Source: Shewanella basaltis
GTDB lineage: Bacteria > Pseudomonadota > Gammaproteobacteria > Enterobacterales > Shewanellaceae
NCBI RefSeq assembly: GCF_023283885.1
Contig: NZ_JAKILA010000002.1
Location: 1-64,000, forward strand
Reading direction: 5' to 3'
Length of the DNA stretch: 64,000 bases
Shown one piece after another: positions 49,310-58,396 of this stretch (within the stretch, counting starts at the first letter, position 1; each line of letters opens with the position of its first letter). The notes under the pieces were generated by a model. That model made no database searches and was not told the origin of the DNA. It was given only the letters and a program-made list of their open reading frames with translations. Both the position numbers and the translations under genes were made by a program.

Positions 49310-50689
49310 ATGGCTAAAGCTCCCAAAATGGCATTTGTGTGTGACGATTGTGGTATGGACTATCCGCGTTGGCAGGGACAGTGTCGTTGTGGTGCTTGGA
49401 ACACGTTAGTTGAGGTGCGTCTGTCTAGTACAACATCTTCTGCGTCGCGTCCTGCCGTATTGGGCTATGCGGGTGCTTCAGGTGGCGGAGCGAAAAAGCT
49501 TAACGATGTTGAATCTGTTGAAGCAGAAAAAAGGCTCACGGGTATAGGTGAGTTAGACAGGGTGTTAAGTGGCGGGCTAACTACGGGGTCGGTGAATATT
49601 ATTTCAGGCGATCCAGGCGCGGGTAAAACCACATTATTATCTGATTTAGTGGCCCGCATGTCTCAGACGACAGCATCATTGTACTGTACTGCTGAAGAGT
49701 CGCTTTCGCAGTTTAAAAACCGAGTAAACCGCTTAAAGCTTAATTATAATGAAGATAATTTATACCTATTGTCTGAAACCAGTGTTGAGGCAATTATTGA
49801 GGAATTAGACGCTAAGCAAATCAAATTTGCGGTAATCGATTCTATTCAGGCGGTGATCACAGATAATGCAAATGGCAGCCCTGGCTCTCCATCTCAGGTT
49901 AAAACTGCAGCGCAGGCGTTTACTCAATATTGTAAAAAAAATAATGTCACCATGTTTATTATTGCGCATGTAAACAAAAATAATGAAATTGCTGGGCCGC
50001 AAACATTAGTGCATATTGTCGATGCGTTATTACATATCGATACCAATGATGGTCAAATTCGTACGTTACGGGCTAATAAAAACCGTTTTGGTGACGTTGA
50101 TACTGTTGGCATTTTCCGCATGAGCGAGCGCGGTATGGTGAGTGTCGATAACCCAAGTGAAATCTTTTTATCTGGTTCAACAACTGAGTCTCCAGGATCT
50201 ACGATTACCTGTATTCGTAAAGGAAACCGCAATTTATTACTCGAAATCCAATGTTTAACCACCGAAACCGAATCTGAGTTCCCACAACGTGTATGTGTGG
50301 GACTCAATATGAACCGGATTAAAATGTTGACGGGCATTTTACGTAAACATACAAAAACAAAAATCTTTCATGATACCTTCTTCAACATTGTTGGTGGGTT
50401 AAAAATTGATGAGTCAGAAACCTGTATTGATTTGGCATTAGTGACGGCGTTACTCAGCAGTTTGAATGACTTTGTTGTACCACGTACCACCTGCATTATG
50501 GGAGAGCTGAGCTTAAACGGTGATGTGAGGCCTATCGACAGCGGCGTTCCTAGGGTGAAAGAGGCGGCGCAACATGGATTCACCGAAATTTTTATTCCTT
50601 TTCGAAATTATCATAAGTCGATGGAAGGACTAGGGGCAAAAATTACTCCAGTAAAAACCATACATGAGTTACTCGAGTTAATTAACTAA
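49310..50689 (+). CDS. radA: DNA repair protein RadA (variant zinc finger)
   Basis: RecA-like branch-migration helicase with a C-terminal Lon-like domain. In order: a zinc finger at residues 10-28, Walker A GDPGAGKTT (about 93), the RadA-specific KNRFG motif (about 250) and the Lon-like domain (about 270-459). The finger reads CDDC...QCRCGAW: the second pair is CxC, one residue shorter than the usual CxxC. The ATPase core is rather divergent from E. coli RadA. The ATG at 49310 follows AGGAAG; an in-frame start at 49277 is rejected. Length is 459 aa. Confidence 0.92.
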   Translation: MAKAPKMAFVCDDCGMDYPRWQGQCRCGAWNTLVEVRLSSTTSSASRPAVLGYAGASGGGAKKLNDVESVEAEKRLTGIGELDRVLSGGLTTGSVNIISGDPGAGKTTLLSDLVARMSQTTASLYCTAEESLSQFKNRVNRLKLNYNEDNLYLLSETSVEAIIEELDAKQIKFAVIDSIQAVITDNANGSPGSPSQVKTAAQAFTQYCKKNNVTMFIIAHVNKNNEIAGPQTLVHIVDALLHIDTNDGQIRTLRANKNRFGDVDTVGIFRMSERGMVSVDNPSEIFLSGSTTESPGSTITCIRKGNRNLLLEIQCLTTETESEFPQRVCVGLNMNRIKMLTGILRKHTKTKIFHDTFFNIVGGLKIDESETCIDLALVTALLSSLNDFVVPRTTCIMGELSLNGDVRPIDSGVPRVKEAAQHGFTEIFIPFRNYHKSMEGLGAKITPVKTIHELLELIN

Positions 50690-50878
50690 TTTTAGCTAGG
50701 GCAAAAAGGCTTTTAACTGGCTTTTGTGTTGTTAACTGTGTTGAATAAACAGGCCCTAGTTGTTGACGCGTAATTTTACCCTGTGAGTAAAACCAATAAT
50801 CAGTTTGAAAAGTATTAAACACTCATACTTTGAGCTTGCGTATTTTTGTTTCTATCTTTTGTCGCTTACTGCATATTT

Positions 50879-51075
50879 AACCTCAACTCTGGATAAGAGA
50901 TGTATTGATAACGATATAAATCAATAGATTGACTAAAATCCACTGTCAGGCTTGTGATTTGTTTTGCTAACAAGGCGAATTAACGCGTCAATAGCTAGCC
51001 TATTGCAAGTTAATTCAACGCAGTGAGGAAGGCAAAGGACTGCTTGAAAGGCGTTTGTTATCCAGAGCTGAGGTT
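50879..51075. mobile_element. Family A MITE-like element, copy 3
   Basis: A 197-bp element with terminal repeats AACCTCAACTCTGGATAA and TTATCCAGAGCTGAGGTT, and target duplication ATTT (50875-50878 and 51076-51079). It is the most diverged copy in the arms, yet the 56-nt core at 50969-51024 is well kept. It occupies most of the spacer between radA and the PilZ gene; the remainder of 50690-51124 shows nothing else. Confidence 0.85.
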
Positions 51076-51124
51076 ATTTAGCATTCACGTTGCACTCAGC
51101 TAGGATAATAACACCTTACAGATA

Positions 51125-51157
51125 AAAAAATGGCAAGCCGCGAGGGTTGCCATTTTT
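51125..51157. terminator. Terminator downstream of the small PilZ gene
   Basis: AAAAAATGGCAA ... TTGCCATTTTTT, symmetrical, just beyond the stop codon of the minus-strand gene. Confidence 0.85.
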
Positions 51158-51170
51158 TGTCATGATCGAT

Positions 51171-51536
51171 TTAAGGTGTGGGGGTGATGAGTGATTTAAG
51201 CTCACGGTCCAGTAAATCGGCATCGCCCATATTTAATTCAATTATCCGTCGTAAATGGGTAATGCTATCAAGGTCGATATGGACACATTTAAGCCCCAGA
51301 TGTTCAGGTGTTTTATGCACAATGGCTGCTTGCATTTGAAGCTCAATGTCTGAGTCTGGTAGTACAAATGCCAACGTGACTTGGGTGTTAATTTGCCCAG
51401 TGTAACCTGCTGGTAATTCCACTAAGGCCCCATTAAGACTCAAATCTAAAATTTTTGTTCGCCAGGTTTGTTGAGTTTGCTCAATATGAGCGCTTGCTGC
51501 AAATAAGATACGAGAAAATTTTCGTCTGTCGTCCAT
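51171..51536 (-). CDS. Single-domain PilZ protein
   Basis: A 121-aa predicted c-di-GMP-binding protein. The N-terminal RRKFSR supplies the RxxxR motif and DLSLNGALV supplies the DxSxxG motif. The remainder completes one PilZ barrel plus a short helix. It has no output domain and so probably acts through a partner. It is monocistronic with its own terminator. Confidence 0.9.
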   Translation of the reverse strand: MDDRRKFSRILFAASAHIEQTQQTWRTKILDLSLNGALVELPAGYTGQINTQVTLAFVLPDSDIELQMQAAIVHKTPEHLGLKCVHIDLDSITHLRRIIELNMGDADLLDRELKSLITPTP

Positions 51537-51634
51537 GGGTTACCCTTTATGCCGGTATGTTGACGGGATACTGCCCGTCACTGTTATGCATTAAGCATAC
51601 TTGATTTTTATGTTTTTCGCTGGCTTTTTATACG

Positions 51635-51660
51635 AAAAAGGAGCGCTGGGCGCTCCTTTA
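51635..51660 (-). terminator. Terminator downstream of the yjiH-like gene
   Basis: AAAAAGGAGCG-CTGGG-CGCTCCTTTA lies just past the minus-strand stop codon; read on the minus strand the T tract follows the stem. Confidence 0.8.
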
Positions 51661-51691
51661 GGAATGGTTAATATTTGTTTAGCTGTACGGC

Positions 51692-53044
51692 TTATATCAG
51701 TATGTGCCCCATTAAGGCAATTATTGGTAAGGTAACCAAAGTACGTAAGATAAAGATAACAAACAGTTCAACAAAGTTAACCGGAATTTTACTGCCAATC
51801 AATAATGCACCGACTTCACTCATGTAAATTAATTGGGTCACAGATAATGCCGCAATCACAAAGCGGGTGAGGTCAGACTCTATCGAGCTTGCTAAAATAG
51901 ATGGGATAAACATATCTGCAAAGCCAACCACTATCGTTTTTGAGGCTTCTGTAGCTTCAGGTAATTGCAATAATTCTAGCAGTGGAATAAATGGCATACC
52001 GAGGTAATTAAACAGTGGCGTGTGCTCAGCAAGTACCAGTGCCACAGTACCAATTGCCATAACAACTGGAATCACGCCGAAAATCATGTCGACAACATTT
52101 TTTATCCCTTCAACTAATACGTGCTTTATACCACCGGCTGAAGATGCTCGCTGCATTGCTTGTTCAAAACCCCACGCGAACACACCATGAGTTGTTGGTA
52201 CGCTTTCATCGTCTTCATGGCGCGGTGTGTTGTCTATGTAGGTGTCTTTTTTCCAAGATAAGGGCGGTAATTTAGGTACTATGACCGCTGCGACAATACC
52301 AGCTAAACAGACCGTTAGGTAAAAAGGGACAAACAAGTGTTCAAGTTTAACTTGAGATATCACCACGAGACTAAAAGTGATGGATACCGCCGAGAATGTG
52401 GTGCCAATCACGGCCGCTTCTCTTTCAGTATAAAAACGGGTTTCATACTGTTTGTTGGTCATTAAAATACCGACGCTACCATCACCTAGCCATGAAGCCA
52501 TACAATCAATTGCACTTCGACCTGGTAGGTTAAAAATCGGCCGCATGACTTTAGTTAGCAATGTACCAAAAAATTCTAGTAGGCCGAAATTTAATAACAA
52601 TGGCAGTAGCATTCCGGCAAAAATAAACACCGAAAATAACACTGGCACTAAATCGTTAAGCACGAGCCCACCCGTTGCTGACGACGTGATCATCTCTGGA
52701 CCCACTTGCAAGTAAACCATCACAATGAATACGGCACCAACAATACGGGTTGCAAGCCAAAATAAATTGACCTTAAGTAAAGTGCGTAGAAAGTGGTTTT
52801 TACGCACAAATTGAGGATTTACAATGCGCGTTAATAAAGAGGCTATGGCCATGAGTACCACAATGCCTGAAACAATTAACTGAATTGAACTGCCTAGTTC
52901 GGTTTGCAACGCTTTTGAAATAATCGCAATTGGAATTGTAATAGCACCGTCAACACTGACCGGGGTCATAAACAGTAATAGACCAATCAATGATGGGATA
53001 ATAAAGGTAAGAATTGTTTTAATGCTATGTTTTTTGTGTGTCAC
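51692..53044 (-). CDS. YjiH-family nucleoside-recognition (Gate) membrane protein
   Basis: A 450-aa integral membrane protein with about ten hydrophobic helices. It resembles the YjiH family, which carries the Gate domain related to nucleoside transporters and spore maturation proteins. The central segment LPGRSAIDCMASWLGDGSVGILM is the conserved Gate core. The substrate is unknown. The upstream 376 bp (53045-53420) holds its promoter region and a 33-bp palindrome but no gene. Confidence 0.82.
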   Translation of the reverse strand: MTHKKHSIKTILTFIIPSLIGLLLFMTPVSVDGAITIPIAIISKALQTELGSSIQLIVSGIVVLMAIASLLTRIVNPQFVRKNHFLRTLLKVNLFWLATRIVGAVFIVMVYLQVGPEMITSSATGGLVLNDLVPVLFSVFIFAGMLLPLLLNFGLLEFFGTLLTKVMRPIFNLPGRSAIDCMASWLGDGSVGILMTNKQYETRFYTEREAAVIGTTFSAVSITFSLVVISQVKLEHLFVPFYLTVCLAGIVAAVIVPKLPPLSWKKDTYIDNTPRHEDDESVPTTHGVFAWGFEQAMQRASSAGGIKHVLVEGIKNVVDMIFGVIPVVMAIGTVALVLAEHTPLFNYLGMPFIPLLELLQLPEATEASKTIVVGFADMFIPSILASSIESDLTRFVIAALSVTQLIYMSEVGALLIGSKIPVNFVELFVIFILRTLVTLPIIALMGHILI

Positions 53045-53338
53045 GTTAAATACACCTTACGTATGTGCTTTAAAGTGGGCTTGGCGTGCAAGGCCACTGA
53101 TAGTCATGGACAGTAAGTGAATGTCCATTCAGTTGTTCTTTTTAGGGAGGCAAGGTTACCTCCTTATTTGCAGTATGTAAAATGATAACTGAAACGAATA
53201 GATATTAGTTAAATGTGGGTAGATATACGTGTGAGTTTTTTGGCGTGCATCTTTAGTAAAACATAAACTAATCATGGTGTTGCGTTATTGTTGCCAATCT
53301 GTTTTAGGGGTGTTTCTAAGTGGTGAGCACGTGTAATA

Positions 53339-53371
53339 GGTTCAGCATTGTTTAATAAACTTAGCTGAACC
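53339..53371. other. 33-bp palindrome between the yjiH-like gene and ubiV
   Basis: GGTTCAGC / GCTGAACC outer arms enclose the perfect inner palindrome GTTTAATAAAC. It lies 50 bp past the ubiV stop codon, so it may terminate ubiUV transcripts, though it lacks a clear T tract. Confidence 0.5.
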
Positions 53372-53420
53372 CATCGCTAAGTGATTGCCGAGGTTATTCG
53401 ATGCCATCACCTACTGCACC

Positions 53421-54356
53421 CTATTGATTAATTAAGTGATTAACATGTTCGGTGTAGTTCATTCCTGGGTGCCCTAACCAGTATCCATTGCAATGGCTGA
53501 GATGATCGTTTGACTGAGCAAACTGGGTTAGCTCATTTTGTAATGATTTTTTATCATCTTCTAACACTTTATTGAGCAATCTGGCTAAGGCGTCTCCTAG
53601 GCTGATATCTGCTAACTTATTAGGCGATATGCGCCAGTAATCCACGCCCATGTTGATCATTTGTGGTATTTGCTTGATAAGATCCACTTGCGCCGCAGAT
53701 TGAGTTTGAATGCCGTTTAATCTCAATAAAGGCTGTGACTCTTGTGTTTGCGCTAACAACCCTTTGCTGTGACGTTGGCAAATGGTTTGACATTTGTCTT
53801 TTGGTAGTTGGTAGTGTTTGGCTGTAAAGCAACGCGCTGAATGAGCTAGCGGCATATAGCCATGACCGAGCACTTCGATTTCATATTGTGGCTCACTGCC
53901 TGTATCGAGAACGGCTTGCAACCATTGTTGCGATAATTCACATGGCATCACAAAGCGGTACATGCCTTTTTGATATAACAAATCTAAGCTAGCGCGGTTG
54001 TAGTTGTTGATGGTCGGGCCACACACAAAAGGAACCTTTGCTTGGTGGGCGTAATACACACCTGCCATGTCGTTGGCCTCGATGCTAAAGTCACCATTAT
54101 TAACAGCACGTTTTAGTTCATTGAGTTCAGATTGCGCTTCCACTAGTGCCATGGTCGACAATACTACCTGTTTACCATGAGCTTTGAGTGTATGCGCTAT
54201 GGCAAGATAATCAGCAAATTTGAGTTCGCGGCGGCGACTGCAAACGGTTTCACCGAGGTAGACTGTGTCAATGCTACTGCTGGCGACTTGTTGGTAAAAT
54301 TGTTCAACATCAGCTTTAGACCAGCAATAGCTGATCGGTGCGAGAGATATTTTCAT
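53421..54356 (-). CDS. ubiV: Ubiquinone biosynthesis protein UbiV (U32 family)
   Basis: Fe-S U32-family partner of UbiU in oxygen-independent hydroxylation of the ubiquinone ring. Cluster-ligand cysteines are visible in AVCS-type ETVCSRR (about 40), SARCFTAKH (about 173) and the CQTICQRH pair (about 190). The start ATG at 54356 gives MKISLAPISYCW, matching the family, with AAGGG upstream; an in-frame start at 54374 overlaps ubiU. Length is 311 aa. It is 8 bp downstream of ubiU. Confidence 0.92.
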   Translation of the reverse strand: MKISLAPISYCWSKADVEQFYQQVASSSIDTVYLGETVCSRRRELKFADYLAIAHTLKAHGKQVVLSTMALVEAQSELNELKRAVNNGDFSIEANDMAGVYYAHQAKVPFVCGPTINNYNRASLDLLYQKGMYRFVMPCELSQQWLQAVLDTGSEPQYEIEVLGHGYMPLAHSARCFTAKHYQLPKDKCQTICQRHSKGLLAQTQESQPLLRLNGIQTQSAAQVDLIKQIPQMINMGVDYWRISPNKLADISLGDALARLLNKVLEDDKKSLQNELTQFAQSNDHLSHCNGYWLGHPGMNYTEHVNHLINQ

Positions 54357-54364
54357 AGTAACCC

Positions 54365-55366
54365 TTATTGCCATTGGCGCTCGTAGGCACCTAATGTAGT
54401 AATTTGCCCTTCAGACACTTTGGCTAATGCTTGCGACCATTGTGGTTGTTCTGTAAATGAGGACGGCGAAGCCAAATAAGTATCAATGGCACTGCGCCAT
54501 ACTTGAGTCACCTGACTGACATAGGCTGGGCTGCGTTGACGCCCTTCAATTTTAAGTGATGCGATCCCCGCTTGTGCCAGTGCTGGCAATAAACTTAAGG
54601 TGTTTAAGCTGGTGGGGGATTCGAGCAAATATTTGGCGTCTTGATCGTATTGAGCTACATAGCGGCCTTTGCATACAACAGGGTAGCCGAGTTGTTGATT
54701 GGCTTCGGCTTTATCAATTAACACATTATTTAATCGGGTTAACTTATCAGTGCCACTGTCTTGCCAGCGAACGTGATTCGCAGGTGAGCATGAGCCACCT
54801 GTGTTTGGGGATTGCCCGGTGACATAAGATGATAGGTGACAACGGCCTTCAGCCATAATGCATAAACTACCAAATGCAAACACTTCTAATTGGACAGGGC
54901 TGACTTTTGCCAAGTCTTTGACTTGTTTTATTGACAACACGCGTGGCAGGACCGCCCGTTCTATATTAAAGGCTTCTTTATAAAACGATAATGCGCCTAA
55001 GTTAGTGGCACTGGCTTGCACTGATAAATGTAGCGGTAAATGTGGATAATGCTGGTGGGCATAACTTAATAATGATAAATCGGCCACGATAAGTGCATCC
55101 ATATTCAATTGCGCTGCTAAATCTACCGCCTGATACCAACGCTGCTCCTGTCCAGGTTTTGGGAAGGTGTTTAGGGTTAAAAACACTTTTCGACCTTGGC
55201 TGTGAGCTAATGTCGTTGCATGTGCGAGTTGTGGCGCCGTAAAGTTTAATCCAGCAAACGACCGTGCGTTAGTATCATCTTTGAGTCCCAAATAAACCGC
55301 GTCAGCGCCTGCATTTAAGGCTGCTTTTAACGAGGCCAAATTACCCGCGGGGCATAAGAGTTCCAT
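54365..55366 (-). CDS. ubiU: Ubiquinone biosynthesis protein UbiU (U32 family)
   Basis: First gene of the ubiUV operon. UbiU and UbiV form an Fe-S heterodimer that hydroxylates ubiquinone precursors using prephenate when oxygen is absent. Begins MELLCPAGNLASLKAALNAG. The cysteines of the [4Fe-4S] site appear in GSLCIMAEGRCHLS (about 168-175), GGSCSPAN (about 192) and VVCKGRY (about 232). U32 signature EVFAFGSLCIMAEGRC is clear. Length is 333 aa. Confidence 0.94.
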   Translation of the reverse strand: MELLCPAGNLASLKAALNAGADAVYLGLKDDTNARSFAGLNFTAPQLAHATTLAHSQGRKVFLTLNTFPKPGQEQRWYQAVDLAAQLNMDALIVADLSLLSYAHQHYPHLPLHLSVQASATNLGALSFYKEAFNIERAVLPRVLSIKQVKDLAKVSPVQLEVFAFGSLCIMAEGRCHLSSYVTGQSPNTGGSCSPANHVRWQDSGTDKLTRLNNVLIDKAEANQQLGYPVVCKGRYVAQYDQDAKYLLESPTSLNTLSLLPALAQAGIASLKIEGRQRSPAYVSQVTQVWRSAIDTYLASPSSFTEQPQWSQALAKVSEGQITTLGAYERQWQ

Positions 55367-55425
55367 GTGAGTGTTCTCATTATTTTTGAAGAACAGGAGT
55401 GTAAATGTGATTGAGTTAACATGAA

Positions 55426-55439
55426 TTGATTTAAAACAG
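55426..55439. promoter_or_regulatory. Possible FNR box between ubiU and ubiT
   Basis: TTGAT-TTAA-AACAG has a perfect left half and three of five bases of the right half of the FNR consensus (TTGAT-N4-ATCAA). It lies in the divergent promoter region of an anaerobic pathway, where FNR control is expected. Confidence 0.35.
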
Positions 55440-55506
55440 GTTTCGTTGGATAAATTGCCAGTAAACTAACTTGTAAAATCGCTTTATTAGCAGGTAGGAA
55501 CTCTTA

Positions 55507-56013
55507 ATGGCTCAAGTATTTCAACAACGTTTGTCTGGGTATATTTTAGATGTCGCACCACACATTAGTCGTCGTTCATTGGCAATAGTGCCAGAGCGTC
55601 TGAAAATGTCGCTTATATCTCAAATCCTTAATTTGGTGCTGGCAGAGCAGATAAAATCAGGTGATCTACTGTTTTTAAGAGATAAATCAGTTGGTATTTG
55701 TGTTGATGATATTGATTTACAGTTTCAGGTCAGTAGCAATGACAAGCTACTGGCATTGCCGATGAGCAAATCTAATGTAATTTTTAGTGCGAATGTGCCC
55801 GAGTTATTGTTAGTTGCCGCAGGAAAGGAAGATCCAGACACCTTGTTTTTTCAACGTAAATTGCGAATTGAAGGTGATACTGAGCTAGGGCTCGAGGTGA
55901 AAAATATACTGTTGTCGATAGAGTTAGACGCACTGCCTATGCCGGTAAGGTTAACCGTAGACAAGCTGGCGAGCATGTTACAAGCATTAATCCAAGGTTC
56001 AGAAACTAAATAA
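55507..56013 (+). CDS. ubiT: Ubiquinone biosynthesis accessory factor UbiT (SCP2 domain)
   Basis: SCP2-domain lipid-binding protein needed for anaerobic ubiquinone synthesis, probably presenting the isoprenoid precursor to UbiUV. A single SCP2-like domain covers about residues 40-140 (FQVSSNDKLLAL, KLRIEGDTELGLEVKNIL). Length is 168 aa. Divergent from ubiUV. Its TAA stop (56011-56013) is made of the last base of a target duplication plus the first two bases of a family A element; the rebuilt empty site would also read TAA, so the protein is not truncated. Confidence 0.9.
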   Translation: MAQVFQQRLSGYILDVAPHISRRSLAIVPERLKMSLISQILNLVLAEQIKSGDLLFLRDKSVGICVDDIDLQFQVSSNDKLLALPMSKSNVIFSANVPELLLVAAGKEDPDTLFFQRKLRIEGDTELGLEVKNILLSIELDALPMPVRLTVDKLASMLQALIQGSETK

Positions 56014-56472
56014 CCTGAGCTCGGGATAATAATACCATTCCGCTTTAGCAAGTGATCTCTTTGCGAGAATTTAAAAGGGCTTAAACAAGGCGAATGACTG
56101 AATGAATAGTGATTCTCTTTCGAAGTCATGCAACGCAGTATAAGCCCTTTTAAAACTCGCCACAAAGGAATGCCCCAGCCGCTTTTGCTTTACGTTCTCG
56201 CTATTTGAAGGGAACAACCATTACAGCATAGCGACGCCTTAATCAAAAACCGCTGGACGCATTCACAGTGGTCACTTATTAATGCGCAATGGTATAAATG
56301 CCTTTCAAACAGTCCTTTGCCCTGCTCACTGCGTTGAATCGACTTACAATAGGCTAGCTATTGACGCGTCAATTCGCCTTGTTAGCAGAACAAATGACAA
56401 GCTTGAAAGTGAGAATGGGTAACATGTTGATTTTAAATAGTATAAATTCATCCCTTATCCCGAGATCAGGTT
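56012..56472. mobile_element. Family A MITE-like element, copy 4, interrupted by family B
   Basis: Terminal repeats AACCTGAGCTCGGGATAA and TTATCCCGAGATCAGGTT with target duplication AAAT (56008-56011 and 56473-56476). The 461-bp span minus the 262-bp insertion and its 3-bp duplication leaves 196 bp, exactly the normal element. The core is at 56328-56383 on the minus strand. Confidence 0.9.
56033..56294. mobile_element. Family B MITE-like element, copy 2, nested in family A
   Basis: A 262-bp element starting TACCATTCCGC and ending GCGCAATGGTA, with target duplication TAA (56030-56032 and 56295-56297). It is inserted just inside the left terminal repeat of a family A element. The core is at 56084-56139. 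Confidence 0.92.
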
Positions 56473-56492
56473 AAATAATCAAAATTTGGGCT

Positions 56493-56520
56493 GAAAAAAC
56501 GGCGCTTTTGCGCCATTTTT
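56493..56520 (-). terminator. Terminator downstream of yfhL
   Basis: AAAAAACGGCGC-TTTT-GCGCCATTTTT, symmetrical; it ends the trhP-yfhL transcript on the minus strand. Confidence 0.8.
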
Positions 56521-56536
56521 GATTGAGTTATTTTAG

Positions 56537-56785
<249 letters not shown>

Positions 56786-56792
56786 TTAATTA

Positions 56793-58157
56793 TTAACCTG
56801 GTTGATGAGGGTTCCGTGTATCAACACCCTCAGGTAAATTACGCATTAGCATAGCTCGTTCAACATTGATGTTTTGCGGAATATCCATAAACACAAAGTG
56901 CCCAGAACCCAGCGCGGCCTCAATTGATTGGTTTTTGCGATTCACTAAAGATGCAATAGAGATAACAAAATTGCCTTCAGTTGTCATTATTTCAACACTG
57001 TCGCCAACCGAAAATTTATTCTTAACATCAATTTCAGCCAAACCTTGCTCGTTACGTTTTCCGGTAAACTCGCCAACAAATTGCTGGCTGTTACTCACTG
57101 AATGACCATATTGATAATTTTGATATTCATCATGCACATGACGGCGCAAAAAACCTTCGGTATAACCGCGATGTGCTAAACCTTCTAGGTTATTCATTAG
57201 AGTGCGATCAAAGTCTTTTCCTGCTGCGGCATCCTCAATGGCCTGGCGGTATAATTGAGCGGTTCGAGCAACGTAATAAAACGATTTTGTTCGGCCTTCG
57301 ATTTTTAGTGAATCGATTCCCATCCGCGTTAAGCGGTCAACATGCTGAATCGCGCGCAAATCTTTTGAGTTCATAATGTAGGTGCCGTGCTCATCTTCAA
57401 ATGCCGGCATATACTCACCCGGGCGACCGGCTTCTTGTAAAAGCACAATCTCACTGCTAGGTTGCCCAACGCCAAGTGTCGGCGTTTCGATTTGTACGTC
57501 AGGGGTTAGGGCTATCACATCGCCAGTCTCGGTTTGTTGCGCAGGGTGAACATCATACTTCCAGCGGCAGGCATTCGTGCACGTACCTTGATTAGGATCG
57601 CGTTTATTGATGTAGCCAGACAATAAACAACGGCCAGAATACGCCATACATAGCGCGCCATGCACAAAGACTTCAAGCTCAATATCTGGGCAACGCTGGC
57701 GAATTTCTTCAATTTCATCTAATGACAATTCACGGGATAAAATGACCCGTTTAATCCCTTGTTGTTGCCAAAACTTTACCGAGGCCCAGTTAATGGCGTT
57801 GGCCTGTACAGATAGATGCACCACTTGCTCAGGAAAGGCTTCACGTACCATCATAATTAACCCCGGGTCAGACATGATGAGCGCATCAGGCTTCATGGCA
57901 ATAACCGGTTCCATGTCTTTTATATAGGTTTTGAGCTTAGCGTTATGCGGGGCAATATTACTCACCACATATAACTTTTTACCTAACGCATGAGCTTCTT
58001 CAATACCTGTGGCGAGGTTTTCCATTTTAAAGTCGTTATTTCTCACCCGTAAGCTATAACGCGGTTGGCCGGCATATACTGCATCGGCACCATAAGCAAA
58101 GGCATAGCGCATGTTTTTTAATGTGCCAGCAGGGGATAATAATTCAGGTTTAAACAT
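56793..58157 (-). CDS. trhP: tRNA 5-hydroxyuridine synthesis protein TrhP (YegQ, U32 family)
   Basis: U32-family Fe-S protein that makes 5-hydroxyuridine at tRNA position 34 using prephenate. Conserved segments are PELLSPAGTLKNMRYAFAYG, EVFVHGALCMAYSGRCLLS (U32 signature with cluster cysteines near 169-176) and GTCTNACRWKY (about 193). A C-terminal beta domain (about 370-454) follows. Length is 454 aa. It is the third U32 protein in the window, close to ubiUV but on a separate transcript. Confidence 0.93.
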   Translation of the reverse strand: MFKPELLSPAGTLKNMRYAFAYGADAVYAGQPRYSLRVRNNDFKMENLATGIEEAHALGKKLYVVSNIAPHNAKLKTYIKDMEPVIAMKPDALIMSDPGLIMMVREAFPEQVVHLSVQANAINWASVKFWQQQGIKRVILSRELSLDEIEEIRQRCPDIELEVFVHGALCMAYSGRCLLSGYINKRDPNQGTCTNACRWKYDVHPAQQTETGDVIALTPDVQIETPTLGVGQPSSEIVLLQEAGRPGEYMPAFEDEHGTYIMNSKDLRAIQHVDRLTRMGIDSLKIEGRTKSFYYVARTAQLYRQAIEDAAAGKDFDRTLMNNLEGLAHRGYTEGFLRRHVHDEYQNYQYGHSVSNSQQFVGEFTGKRNEQGLAEIDVKNKFSVGDSVEIMTTEGNFVISIASLVNRKNQSIEAALGSGHFVFMDIPQNINVERAMLMRNLPEGVDTRNPHQPG

Positions 58158-58396
58158 AGTTTTCTCGGTTTACCGCAGGGTTAGTCTCATTAGGGGCTGA
58201 AAGCTTACTTAAGGACATTAGTGGGTACAAATATAGCCTTGGGAAATGTGAAGTGGGTTGTACTTTTATGGGCGTCGGCATCACAAATTTTTAAAAATGC
58301 GAATAAATTGACGACCTGGTTTGCGAGTCGTCGCAAATAATGTGTATTTGTGTATATAATCTTGGCATCAGTGAACATTCATTTTATGGAGACCGC

